From Spirometra erinaceieuropaei (Eukaryota > Platyhelminthes > Cestoda > Diphyllobothriidea > Diphyllobothriidae): a stretch of 64,000 nucleotides of DNA. Of the stretch, positions 25,693 through 37,640 are shown in pieces; position 1 is the stretch's first letter; each line of letters starts with the position of its first letter. The DNA is taken from positions 126,608-190,607 of the forward strand of contig CACRXP010000140.1 of the NCBI GenBank assembly GCA_902702965.1, written 5' to 3'. A program made the translations under genes and the position numbers. The notes under the pieces were generated by a model that was not told the DNA's origin, made no database searches, and saw nothing but the letters and a program-made list of their open reading frames with translations.

Positions 25693-26705
25693 AAGTGATT
25701 TCTTTTCTTCCTACCGACTTCTATACACCGCGGGGATACGGCAGAAGTCCGTGATTTAGACTCTGCGCAAACAAGAGATTTTCGAAATTACCGGCTGGGA
25801 CCAGGCATCTATTGGACCAGAAATGTTTCCCTAGAGATTTGATCAAGATTTGACCAGCAGTCTACAACAAGGACCACTTCTGATTCGGCGTCATCGAATA
25901 TTCAAATGCTTGAAAACAGTTCAGCAGGAATCACCGAGGTTTTTCAATTTCCCGGCCAGAAGAGCATATGCATTCGCAAGCCGTGACTCCACCTGAGGGG
26001 GCCTTTGTTCCACCTCGCAGTTCTATGCGATCTGAACCTCACCACACGCATTAAACTGTGAGTTGACGCCACGTAAGCTGCTGCGGCCAGCTCCACCTCC
26101 AATCTGATTGGCTCTGGCTTTCCGCTGGTGTGTGATAAGGAGTAGAGCTGGCTACCAGATCAGCTGAAATCGAGTGTCGATCTTCCTCACAATGAGCAAT
26201 CGAAGGCGCATTTATAATATCACGACCAGCAGTCAGTCGTGTCATGAAGGCTTTTCAACAGACGACGCAGCTCGATCCACCCCTGCAACGCAGATCGGAC
26301 TGTAAAGACTCCGCTTCAATGTGAACTTTATGGCAGAGAAAAATGTTCTCTTTGAGGTCTCATGAGTGTGGGCCATAGATCAGAATGAGTATAGCCTATG
26401 CAGCCGTGTGGTACAACTTTGTCTGCCCCTGCACGAACATATTTTACTAGTTCTGTTGACTTTGCTAGGGCACTGGAATACGAGGAGTTCCGAACGAGGA
26501 AGAGTGAGGTATGCGCTGGGATAAGCTCGCGCTGATATGACTGTTGCGCTCTCACTGGAACAGTATCCATCGCGGCGTTTTGGGGGAAACTGTTGAGTAC
26601 GTGTCAGAAAAGGGAATGTATAGGGGTTTCCTAGAAAAGAAAAGAGGCGAGATGCAAGAAGCGCCTCAGAAGACAGAGTTGCGACCACTGGAACAAGACC
26701 TTTAA

Positions 26706-26750
26706 TCGTCAGACGTTTCAGATCTTCACTCGAATCCATCATCGGAGATG
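26706..26750 (-). ncRNA. hammerhead-like ribozyme motif, minus strand
   Basis: Minus strand: CTCCGATGATGGAT, loop, GATCTGAAACGTCTGACG. The C-T-G of the first box is changed to C-C-G, so probably inactive. Confidence 0.45.
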
Positions 26751-26819
26751 ACCGCGGATAAGGGTGCTGAACACGCAAGAGACATGCTACTGATAGAATG
26801 TAGTTGTCATATCCAAAGT

Positions 26820-27260
26820 TCGACCGTCATTTTCGACTATGTGCGCCATATGTTCCGCCGCAGGATGAGAGCAGGGACGGGAACTTCTTCGAGAACTTTA
26901 GTTTACAGTGATAGTAGACTTGCACAGCATCTACCATACTCTCTCCTCCTCCACCTGGACCCGGCGTCAAAACAGAGTCAAGAAAATCAGAGAAGGTGAA
27001 AGACGCAGGTGGATGGCACGGTCGTGCTCGTACCTTGGCGTTCTACTCCACACCCCCTGGTCCGCACAACAAATAACCAGGTTTTTGATTAACCACAACA
27101 AAGGGGGGCAGGGTCCTACTATGCTCGACGTACGCCGGGAACCGGGTACATCACCGCACCCCGGAATGTTGGCACTTTTTACAGTGCGCAAAGCCGATGA
27201 CGCCTGCCAGAATCCAATATGGCCTCCGTGTTGGTCCAGCGCATCTACCACGTGGCCCGT
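26820..27260 (+). repeat. older copy of the GC-rich LINE-flanking repeat
   Basis: Same order of motifs (TTCGACCGTC, GTAGACTTGC, CATCTACC, CTGGACCCGG, CAGGTGGATGG, TGTTGGTCCAGCGC) as at 37142-37590, with more divergence. Confidence 0.7.
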
Positions 27261-28016
27261 TTGGGGGGAGAGTTTTCACGCCACTACATTATTAACATAC
27301 TTATCAGCTGCCGCACTAATACCTGTAAATTGTGTTTGATATACTTATTGATTTTTCATCCTAATTCGAGTAACGAAATCCCGATATTTCGCCATCCTTG
27401 TTGATTATTGGCGTGTTAATCGGATGCAGTTCATTAGTGCGAACTTAGTGGAAATGAAGCAATACATCAAGTGAAAAAGACGATATCTCTCTGCAACAGA
27501 TCGTTCTGTCTGTCATAAAGACCTGTCTGGTGGTATTTCCAACTCGATTTAGAGCCTCTTCTTGTAGGTGATTACGAAATTTGCTAAAACCTCCTGCAAA
27601 ACTGGACGAATTTTGACGATGTGGACAAACGCTACCAATTTGGAATGTGTGCACTGAAACGCTTATTGCTGGCTTAGCCACCGTCCTGCAATACTAAGTA
27701 TTTTTTTTCAAGGTTGCAGAACTAGCTTTCAGTAGGATACCTTCCTGACCACCTGTGTAAATTGCATTTTAAAAATAAACCAAAAACTGAGTACGGGATT
27801 TTTTCGTTAGCCTTCACTACCTGCACTACCTCAATTATGTTCTCTGGTTAATATGAACAAGTATTTGTTAACACACTTTCCGAGTTGGAATTATCGTTAA
27901 CCCCATTTAAAAAAGAATACTCTAACTTTATATGCCTGTAATTGGGAGGCTTCTGGACTGTTAATTAATACTCGTGCTGTTTACTATGCTCGAGTTTATC
28001 AGTGCTTCTCCAAGGG

Positions 28017-28023
28017 TATAAAA
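28017..28023 (+). promoter_or_regulatory. candidate TATA box upstream of the tetraspanin gene
   Basis: TATAAAA, followed about 38 nt later by CCCAG/gtgggc (donor at 28062), could start a short noncoding first exon that splices to 28294. AT-rich repeats make chance matches likely. Confidence 0.25.
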
Positions 28024-28293
28024 TTTGGTTCTCACTCATTGCAACGTGTCGTGACACCCAGGTGGGCTTTTCATAAGACAGAAAAAATAATTACAACGCA
28101 CCTTTAGCGATAAGTCCTGTGCACAGTTAAGGAGGAACAAATGAAGACGGTGATTGCGTTCATAACTACTGTCTAAGTAGTATATTTTGCAAACAGAGAA
28201 GACGGCCAGGTCGTTTAATTATGAGAGTTCAATGAAATGTCATCGTACCCAAAACTTCTTTAAGAAGTGTGTCATTTCTGAAACTATTTTCAG

Positions 28294-28328
28294 GAAGCAC
28301 GAACATCTTACATCAGCGATGAAATCAG
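28294..28328 (+). CDS. tetraspanin candidate exon with start codon
   Basis: Acceptor ATTTTCAG, ATG at 28319, four codons ending in phase 1 before gtaggt. Phase agrees with the next exon. Another frame through this exon is also open, so the start is tentative. Confidence 0.4.
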
Positions 28329-31300
28329 GTAGGTAATGTGTAGTGCACTTTAATGCATGTTGCTTATATGAGATGAGGAGGAATTATAATTCCTATTGAC
28401 CGGGGTTGTATCTTCAGCATACGTAATATTTTCCACTTGTGAACACTTTTTTTGCGCACATTATACTATAGGCGCTCTGTGGATGAATAAGCTTAGCTAT
28501 AAAGGAAGTAGTTGAGGTACATGTATTTGTGGAAGGAAATCGTCTACGCTCTATCAACTACACACCACTTATAGTACTTATGGTACTCATCTAGCTCAGA
28601 ACGGTTTTAGGTCATATGCAGTTTTAGGTTCATTACAGGCCATTCCGTCCACGTTTTAATCAGGGGAAATACAATTAGTTTTCACTTTGACCCACTTGTG
28701 AAAAACTCGGTGCCTTCGTAAGATTCGAGCACACGACAGCAAGGGGAGGCTTTAGTATAGCCAACGCTCTAACCATCTGAGCTACGAGAGCCACCGGACG
28801 ACGCGAGTTTCATCAAATTTGAGTTAAGCTCACCCGCCCAGCCTACTACAACGTCTGGAATCCACCGAATCTGATACAGTAAGCTGACTGCCCAAGGTTG
28901 GGTCAAAGTAAATTATTTGAAATCTGCCAAAACACCTCTGGATTACGTGAGCCTGGTAGTCAGCTGGTGGATTCTAGATGTATTACTTAGGACATCCTGC
29001 TTGGGCAGTCAACATACTGTATCATATTTGGTGGATTCCAGCAGTTGCAGTAGGTTTGGCGGGTAAACTTGACCCAAATGTGATTAAACTCGCGTCGTCG
29101 AGTGGGGCCTCGTAGCTCAAATGGTTAGAGCGTCGGCTGTACTAAATCCTCCCCTTGTTGTCATGGGTTCGAATCCCGCTGAATGTTTTATAGTTGGGTC
29201 AAAGTAACTCATTTGAAATCAGTTTTGTGTGTTTGAGCGAGATTTCCCCTGCATAATGCGGCAACAAAAAGTGGACGCAAATGCCCACCAAATACCGCTG
29301 TTGACGACTACCTACTCACTGGGTTAGATGGACGAGCCTTTAAAATTTCAACCTGGTTTTCGCGACTAAGTGGAACTAAATAAATTGTTGTTGACAGGTG
29401 TAGTTCGTGTCAAAACTCCGATACCTTCTATTTAAATAACAGGAGCACATTTCAGACAGGCCATTTATCTACCCCGAATAGCATTACAGATGAACTCGGA
29501 AGTAAAGGTCCAAATAACTGATTGACTATGCCATATGAAATAGGGATTCCCGCTGAAAATGCATTAATGCTCATGCTTTCTATCGGGTTTGACGGTTTAT
29601 GGGACGTAAGTTTTGTTTCTGGGGAGGAAGACCCAACGACGGCGCCACTTTTTATTAGAAAGAAATAGCTTTTGGATGTCAAATGTTGCAGGGGTTTAAA
29701 CATTTTGCCTGAAAAAACTGGCACGTTGGAGAGATTTTGAGGTTGGTCGCTCTCCCGTTCACCTGAAATTACTTTTTTAGAATACCCATTAATACATTAG
29801 GTGGGCTAACACATGAACTGTCAGCCGAAATTTTGACATGCGTTTTCGTTTCGAAAAGGTTAATTAAGTAGGTATGTAAAACTAATCATCATGCAGCATA
29901 ATTCTAAAAATGTCCAGTTACCACAGCGTGCCAGCTTTCAAAGGAACTTCTTTTCAAATGCATGCAAAACCACACTCTGAAACAAAATGACTACTTATGT
30001 GGCATGCGTTTTTCTCACTGATTTACGATGCCCTTGAAAATTCAATAATGTTTAATGAAAAACATGCATACAAATATTCGTTGTTTTGTTCAGTCGGTAG
30101 AAAATGAAGTCTTCTTTCAAGTTTGTACTCGAAGGAGGGGTATGATTGGGTTTCAACGAAGTTTCTAATTGTGAGTTTTCTTAATATCGTGAAATGGCTG
30201 CACATAAGGCCCCATGTCTCTTCATTTACCACTGTGGCTTGTAATAATAACAATATGGAACAAATCCACTGCTAAATTTTATGAAATATTTTGGTCCCCC
30301 TTTATTACCGTAGAGAAATGTTTGGTTTTCCATACGCGAAAAATAAACGGCTCGTGGATTGGAAACCCTGAATCCAAGTGTAACGGCAGAGCGGGTTCAA
30401 AATTATTCGGGAATTGAAAAAGTTTTTTAAAACCGAATTATACCCTTCCTTTGAGTAAAAGTTTGAAAGAAGACGTAATTGTCTACCGAATAAACAAAGG
30501 AATGAATATTTTTATGCATATTTACCATGAACTATAATTGAATGTTTAAGAGCATCAAAAATCAATGAGAAAAACGCACGCTACATAAGTAGTATGGTTT
30601 TGCATGCAGTCGAAAAGAAGGTCCTTTGAAAGCTGGCACCTTGTGGTAACTGGGTAATCACAGAGTTATGCTGCATGATGTTTAGTTCTACAACCTTAAT
30701 TAATTTTCTCGAAACGAAAACGCATTTCGAAATTTAGGCTGACATTTCATGAGTTAGCCCACCTACTGTGCATTGCCATAACAATATTAGAAAAATAGTA
30801 ACGGACTAAGTTTTAAAATAGAAATCAAATGAAGCTTTAAACCCCAGGCTCGATTATCAAAAATCACCTCTGTCAGGCTTTAGTACTAATCAGTCATATA
30901 ACAGAATGAGGTGATACGATCGCTGAAACACGAAGTTTATTAGTCTGCAATTTTGAATTACCACTCGAACCCATCACGACAGTTTGACCATCATTGTCGA
31001 CGCTGTCCCCACCGTGAAAGCAGGGACAGTGACCTGTGCTGTGTTTACCGCACTTCATCATCCTTACCCACCTGGGCCCGGCGTCAAGATGACCGGAGGC
31101 GGGAGAGGCCGCAGGTGACCGGCACGGCGTAAACCTGCATCTAGGCGTACCACCACACCCCTGATCCACAATGGACACTAAACGGCACCAGGGACGTCAG
31201 TGTTTCAGTTGGCGCTGCGAGAACCTGCACATGGGCGCGCCACCACCACCCTCCGTAGTGTCGGCATTCCTTTTGAGCGTGCATTCCCAATAACGCGTGC

Positions 31301-34300
31301 CAAACTCCGATCTGCCCCCCCATGTCTGTCCAACGCCTCTACCGCGCGGGGGGAAGGTTTAGGGACACACACACACACACACGACAGTTCGACCGTCGAT
31401 TTCGACGATGTCCACCGTGTGCCCCACAGCTGCAGCAGCGGTGGGAGCAGGGACGGTGACTTACGCAGGGGTTTATAGTGCCAGTAGACTTGCGTAGCAT
31501 CTACCTACACTCTCTCCTCCTCCCCCGCCTGGGCCCGGTGTCAAGACAGAGTCAAGAAGACCGGAGACGAGGGAGGCCGCAGGTGGATGGCTCGGACGGA
31601 TCCTCACCTTGGCGTTCCACCACACCCCCTGGTCCACACAACAATAACCAGGATTTCAACCAACACAACAGAGATTTGGAGGCTGGTACGGCCGAAGCCG
31701 CACCTGGGCGTGCCGCCAACGCCTGGCTCGGATCCCACACTGTGGTGAGAGTGCCATAAAGGCCACATTAAAAAGGAGCCATTGCAGCCTGACTCTCAGA
31801 CCGCCTCCTGTGAAAGAGGAGGTCCAAGGTACCCCGTCAGTTGGCAACCTTCCAAGCCACGGCTTTTGGCGCACCGTGATAGCTTCAAGCGCGTCAGATT
31901 GTTTATAGTTAGGAGAAAGTGCGCTGAGTCGTCGACCTCACTCTCCTTTCCCACTCCCACACCCCAGCCGCTGTCCGAGCCGGTCAGCAGACTGGAGTGG
32001 GGAGTGGGCGCGGTAGCTGTCATGGTCGACGGACCATGACTGCGCGCGCCACAGCACGACCTGGCCCCCCATACACACAACACCAGGATTTCACACAACG
32101 GGGGTTGAACGGCGTGTCTTTCACTTGCGTGAGAGGGCCGTGGAAGGTGCAGCTTCAGCCCGTCTCCAGTCCACCAGTCCGCCACTCCACACAACACACA
32201 TACAACGCGACGAAGTGCGTGAACCGAGAGCGGGCGTCAATCAGCAATCTTCCTATCCACTACGCTTGACATGTCGGGATAGTCTCGGACTCAAGTCACC
32301 CGTGCAGCCGAGGCCGCATGGGGACCGAGTCGAGATGCACACTTCCCACTTGCGTGGGAGGCGGCAGTTGAGTGCATGAGGTGTGTGAGGGTTGATGTCT
32401 GGTGGGGTGATGATGTTAGGAGGTAGGGAGTGAGGGAATGTGTGGTGTGACCGGCGGTTGTCTACCGCAGGTCGTCGTGGATGCGCATGTGGCCGAATAG
32501 ACCCATGCGATGCGTGAAGGTGCGAGGGCAGTGTGGGGAGTGAAGGCGAGTGCGATGGGTGTAGGTTGGTGCTCCAGGCACTGGTTCGCCAGTCTCTGTG
32601 CGATGGATTCGCAAGTGACCGAACAGGCCGATGCTTGAGGTGAAGGTGCGTGGACAATGTGGGCATGAGAGGTCGGCGGTGTCGGTTTCAGCTGTAGAGG
32701 AAGCAGTGGTGTTGGTGGTGGTGGCGGTGGTGGTGGTCGGCGCGTGTGACGGTGGAGCGAGGATGGGTCTGGGCGTGGTGGATGTGTTGGATGTCGTGGC
32801 TGTATCGGAATTGTGGTCAATTCCGCTCTCGTGGATGCGCATGTGGCCGAATAGACCCATGCGATGCGCGAAGGTGCGAGGGCAGTGTGGGCAGTGGAGG
32901 CGAGTGCGCTGGGTGTCGGTTGGTGCTCCAGGCACTGGTTCGCCGGTCTCTGTGCGATGGATTCGCAAGTGACCAACCAGGCCGATGCGTGAAGTGAAGG
33001 TGCGATCGCAGTGAGGGCAGATGTAGTCCTGGCCCTCACGTCTGATGATAGAGGTTGCAGGGGTTGTGCCTGTTGTCGTGTCAGGTTCGGCTGTGGTGAA
33101 GTCGTGGGCGACAGACGCCGAAGCGGCCGTCGTTTTGGCAGTGAAGGAGGAAGAGGAGGAGTGAGGGGTGGTAAGGCCGGTGGCGTCGATGCCGGCTGGG
33201 GATTGGTTAGTGGGTGCACAGGGTGATGGATTGGGAGTGGGGCTCGGCGGGGTGGGTGTGTCAAGGCTGCGGTCAATTCCGCTCTTTTGGATGCGCATGT
33301 GGCCGAACAGGCCCATGCGATGCCGGAAGGTGTGAGGGCATTGTGGGCAGTGGAGGCGAGTGCGGTGGGTGTAGGTTGGTGCTCCAGGCACTGGTTCACC
33401 AGTCTCTGTGCGATGGATTCGCAAGTGACCGACCAGGCCGATGCGAGAGGTGAAGGTGCGGTCGCAGTGAGGGCAGGTGTAGTCCTGATCCTCATCACTG
33501 GGATCGGGAGAGGTGGGGGTGGTGGCGGTTGTTGTGCCGGGGTTGGTGATGTGTGAGACGGCAGTCTGAACGGCCCCGCTGGGGCAGTGGAGGATAAGGA
33601 GGAGGAGGAGGAGGAGGATGGAAGTGGTGGTGCAGAAGGAGTGTCAGAGTTAGTTGGCGGAAGAGAGGACGAGGAAGAAGCGGGCGGGGGGACGATGGCT
33701 GGAGCAGTTCGAGAGGAGCAGTTGATCCGAAGATGTCCAACAAGTCCGATTCGTGCCCGGAATGGCCGTTGACATCGAGGACACGTAGGGAGCGGTTGTG
33801 CGGCGGCGTTGCGTACTGGGCGAGATTGTGATTTGCGGGCTTCGCGTTTCACTTTGGCGGCAGCGATGCGGTTGGCTTCGTAGATAGCAGCGCCCGTCTT
33901 CACTGTCCTTCTCCATGTCGGACGATCGCGGGCGAGCTCTTCCCAGTTGGTCGGGTTGATTTGCAGGCGCTTCAGGGAGGACTTCAGAGTATCCTTGTAA
34001 CGGCGAATTTGGCCTCCTTGACGACGAGAACCCGTCGCGACGTCTCCGTAGAAGAGTCGTTTGGGTAGTCGCTCGTAGTCCATGCGCACCAGGTGGCCGC
34101 TCCAGCGCAGCTGCCTTTGTCTCAGTATGGCGTAGATGCTGAGGATTCCCGTTCGTTCCAGTACTTCCATATCGGGGATTCGATCCTGCCAGTTCAGCCT
34201 CAGGATGCGACGGAGACAACTGAGGTGGAAGTGATTCAGTCGGCGTGCCTGCCTCGTGTAAACCGTTTATGTCTCTGCTCCGTACAGTAACGTCGGCAGG

Positions 34301-37105
34301 ATGACGGCCTTGTACATCTTCAGCTTTGTGCTCAGTTGGAGACCGTGGCGATTCCAGACTGTGCTTCGGAGGCGTCCGAAGGCTTGACTGGCTTTCGAGA
34401 TTCTGTTGGCGACTTCGTCATCAATCTTGGTGTTGCGAGATAGGGTACTTCCCAGGTACGGGAAGTTCTCTACCACTTGCAGTTGAGTCCCATTCACGTT
34501 GATTTGCGGCGGCGCGTTGGGGGCTGTGGCTGAGTTCGGCAGAGTTTGGTGCATCACCACCGTCTTCTGCGTGTTAATGATCAGATCGAAGTTCTCACAG
34601 GCGGCGGAGAACAGGTCCATGCTGCGTTACATCTCCGCTTCGGAGGTAGGGTTCAGGGCGCAGTCGTCGGCGAAGAGAAGTTCGTGCACGGTGGCTGTGG
34701 ATACACGCGATTGGAAGTTCATGCACCGGTGATTCAGGAGATGACCGTCCGTTCTGTAGGCGATGCGGACTCCAGGGCGTTCGTCGCGGTAGGCGTCCAT
34801 CAGCATGGCAGAGAAAATAAGACTGAAGAGGTTAGGCGCCAGCACACAGCCCTGCTTCACTCCGTTGGTCACTGCGAAGGCCTCTGAGACAGCTCCGTTG
34901 TCCGTGACTCGCGCCATCATACCGTCGTGCAGTTGACGCACCATCTGAGTGAATCGCTCCGGCAGCCGAATTTCTGCATGATCTTCCACAGTCCTTCACG
35001 ATTCACCGTGTCGAAGGCTTTCGTCAGGTCCACGAAGGTAGAGTATAAGTGGGTCCGCATCTCCTGGCCCTTCTCCTGAAGTTGGCGTGCTGCGAAGATC
35101 ATATCCGTGGTCCCACGATGACGACGGAAGCCGCATTGGCTTTCTGGCAGAAGGCCCTGTTCCAGATGGTTGTTGAGACGGTTGAGCAGGATGCGAGCGA
35201 AGATCTTCCCGGCGATGTTCAGTAGGGAGATGCCGCGGTGGTTGTCGCAGACTTGACGATTCCCTTTTCGCTTGTATAGGTGCACGATAGTTGCGTCCTT
35301 GAAATCTTGCGGGACTTCACCTTGACGCCACATCTCCTGGAAGAGCGCAGTCAGGTGATCCATCAGTAGGGGACCTCCGTGCTTGTAGACCTCAGCAGGG
35401 ATTGCGTCCTATCCGGGTGCTTTCCCGCTGGAGAGCTGCTGCACGGCCCTGATCGTTTCCTGGAGAGATGGCGGGAGGTCGAGGTCCACGTTGGTCGCCA
35501 CTTGCGGCAAGCGGGCGATGGCGGCGTCGGAGATGACGGAGTGGCGGTTGAGGACGCCTCGGAAGTGCTCGGCCCATCACTGTAGGATTTGCGTCTTCTC
35601 AGTCAGGAGAGTGCTGCCGTCGGCGCTGAGGTGAGGAACAGTGCCCTTCGTCGGCGGACCGTAGACAGCTTTGATCGCGGAGAAGAAGTTCTTCCATTCG
35701 TTGCGGTCCGCATAGCCTTGGATCTCCTCAGCTTTGCGAGCAGTCCAGGCGTCCTGCATCTCGCGCAGTCGTTGCTGAAGCTGTCAGCGACTGCGGTAGA
35801 AGGCAGCTTTGTTGTCCTCAGTGGGGTGATCTACGTAGGCTTAGTGTAGGCAGTTCTTCTCAGCAAGCAGATTTCGGCGTCGTTGTCGTCGAACCAGTCC
35901 TGGTGTTGGCGGGGAGCGCGACCGAGGACGGCGAGCGCCGTCGACTGAACCGTGTCTCGCAGTTGACACCAGCGGTTCTCCTCGGAGGCGTTCTCGGCAG
36001 CGGCGGCATCGGCGATGGGGAGGTTGTCTAGCCGTTGAGCTAGCTCGTTGCTGAAATGAAGATGATGAGCGGGCAAAGACAGCAAAGCAACATTCAGCTT
36101 ACCTGGGAGTCGCTTACCTTGTGGTCTCCTGCGAGGCTGAAGGCGAATACGCATCTTCGAGATGACGAGGCGATGGTGGGTCCACCCATCAGCACCCGCG
36201 ATCGCCTTCGTCACCAGCACGTCCCGCTGATCTCGCCTCCGGACGAGGACATAGTCCAGCAGGTGCCACTGACGCGACCGAGGATGCCTCCAGGTGGCCT
36301 TCTCTCGCTCCGGCAGACAGAAGAGCGTGTTCGTCAGGATGAGGCGGTGTTCTGCGCAGGTGCGGAGCAGCAGCAGACCATTGTCGTTGGAGCCGCGGAG
36401 ACCATGGGGACCCAGCACTCCTCTCCAGGCAGTATGGTCTGTGCCGACGCGGGCGTTGAAGTCACCAAGGACAATCAACTTGTCCGCCTTCGACACAGTC
36501 GCCAAGAGGGCGTGCAGGTCCTCGTAGAACTTGTCTCTTGCGGCGGCGTCGGGGCTGCTCATCGGCGGAGCGTAGGCGCTGATGATGGTGGCGAACTTGC
36601 CTCCTCGCCGGAGAGGCAAGCGGAGACTCATTAGGCGATCGTTGATTTCCTGCGGCAGACAGGGCAGTCGTCCCACGATGTCGGTCCGGATGGCAAAGGC
36701 GACACCCGCGTCACGTTGCTGTCCTGGGTCGACCACTCCAGAAGACGGTGTAACCGACACCCACCTCCTCCAGTTGGCCTTGTTCGGAGAATCGGGTCTC
36801 GCTGAGTGCGGCGCTGTCCACCTTGTACCGCGCCAGTTCTCGTGCCACTAGCGCCGTCCTCCGTTCCGGTCGGTTGCTCCTCGGATTTTCTAGAAGGGGA
36901 CGAACATTCCAGGCTGCCAGAGTGAGCGGGCTCACCCTGCCAGTCTGGCGACTGCGGCGGCGAAAAGTAGGAGTAGGAGAAGAAGAAGAATAGGCTGGAA
37001 GAGGAAGAGAGTGATTGTTGTTGTTGTTGTTTCGATTTTGGCTGTTTCGACCGTGTGTTTTTTGTCTGCGGCCACGGCCAGCCTACAGACAGCGTGGTCC
37101 CCCCC

Positions 37106-37143
<38 letters not shown>

Positions 37144-37587
37144 CAGTTCGACCGTCGATTTCGACGATGTCCACCGTGTGCCCCAAGGCAAGTGGGAGCA
37201 GGGACGGTGACTTACGCAGGGGTTTATAGTGCCAGTAGACTTGCGTAGCATCTACCTACACTCTCTCCTCCTCCCCCGCCTGGGCCCGGTGTCAAGACAG
37301 AGTCAAGAAGACCGGAGACGGGGGAGGCCGCAGGTGGATGGCTCGGACGGATCTTCGCCTTGGCGCTCCACTCCGCACCCCTGGTCCACACACCAAGACC
37401 AGGATTTTGACCACAAAAACAATGGGGTGGAGGCAGTGGTCCAGTTGAGCGACGAATGCCGACAACAGGGTCCGCCAGCGCACCCCGGGAATGTTGGCAT
37501 TTGTTATTGCGCACAGATAACGCCTGCCAAAGTCCGATGTGGCCCCCGTGTTGGTCCAGCGCATCTATCACGTGGCCCGTTTTGAGG

Positions 37588-37640
<53 letters not shown>

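Larger units (their letters stand above)
32462..36935 (-). mobile_element. APE-type LINE with C2H2 zinc-finger tail, decayed
   Basis: One degenerate ORF reads from [15 protein letters not shown] at 36935 down to HDDLR-stop at 32462, in the order endonuclease, reverse transcriptase, zinc fingers. Several frameshifts and stops break it. The type closely resembles the endonuclease-reverse transcriptase proteins that are abundant in diphyllobothriid tapeworms (recognised from memory). It lies antisense in intron 2 of the tetraspanin gene model. Confidence 0.9.

Noticed and set aside
32631..33772. Plus-strand open frames opposite the LINE zinc-finger region
   Set aside because: They are shadows of the minus-strand coding sequence; their Gly/Val/Arg-rich translation follows from the finger codons.
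37107..37638. LTR retrotransposon around the LINE
   Set aside because: The flanking direct repeats lack TG...CA ends and no gag, protease or integrase motif lies between them; the enzyme is an APE-type LINE.
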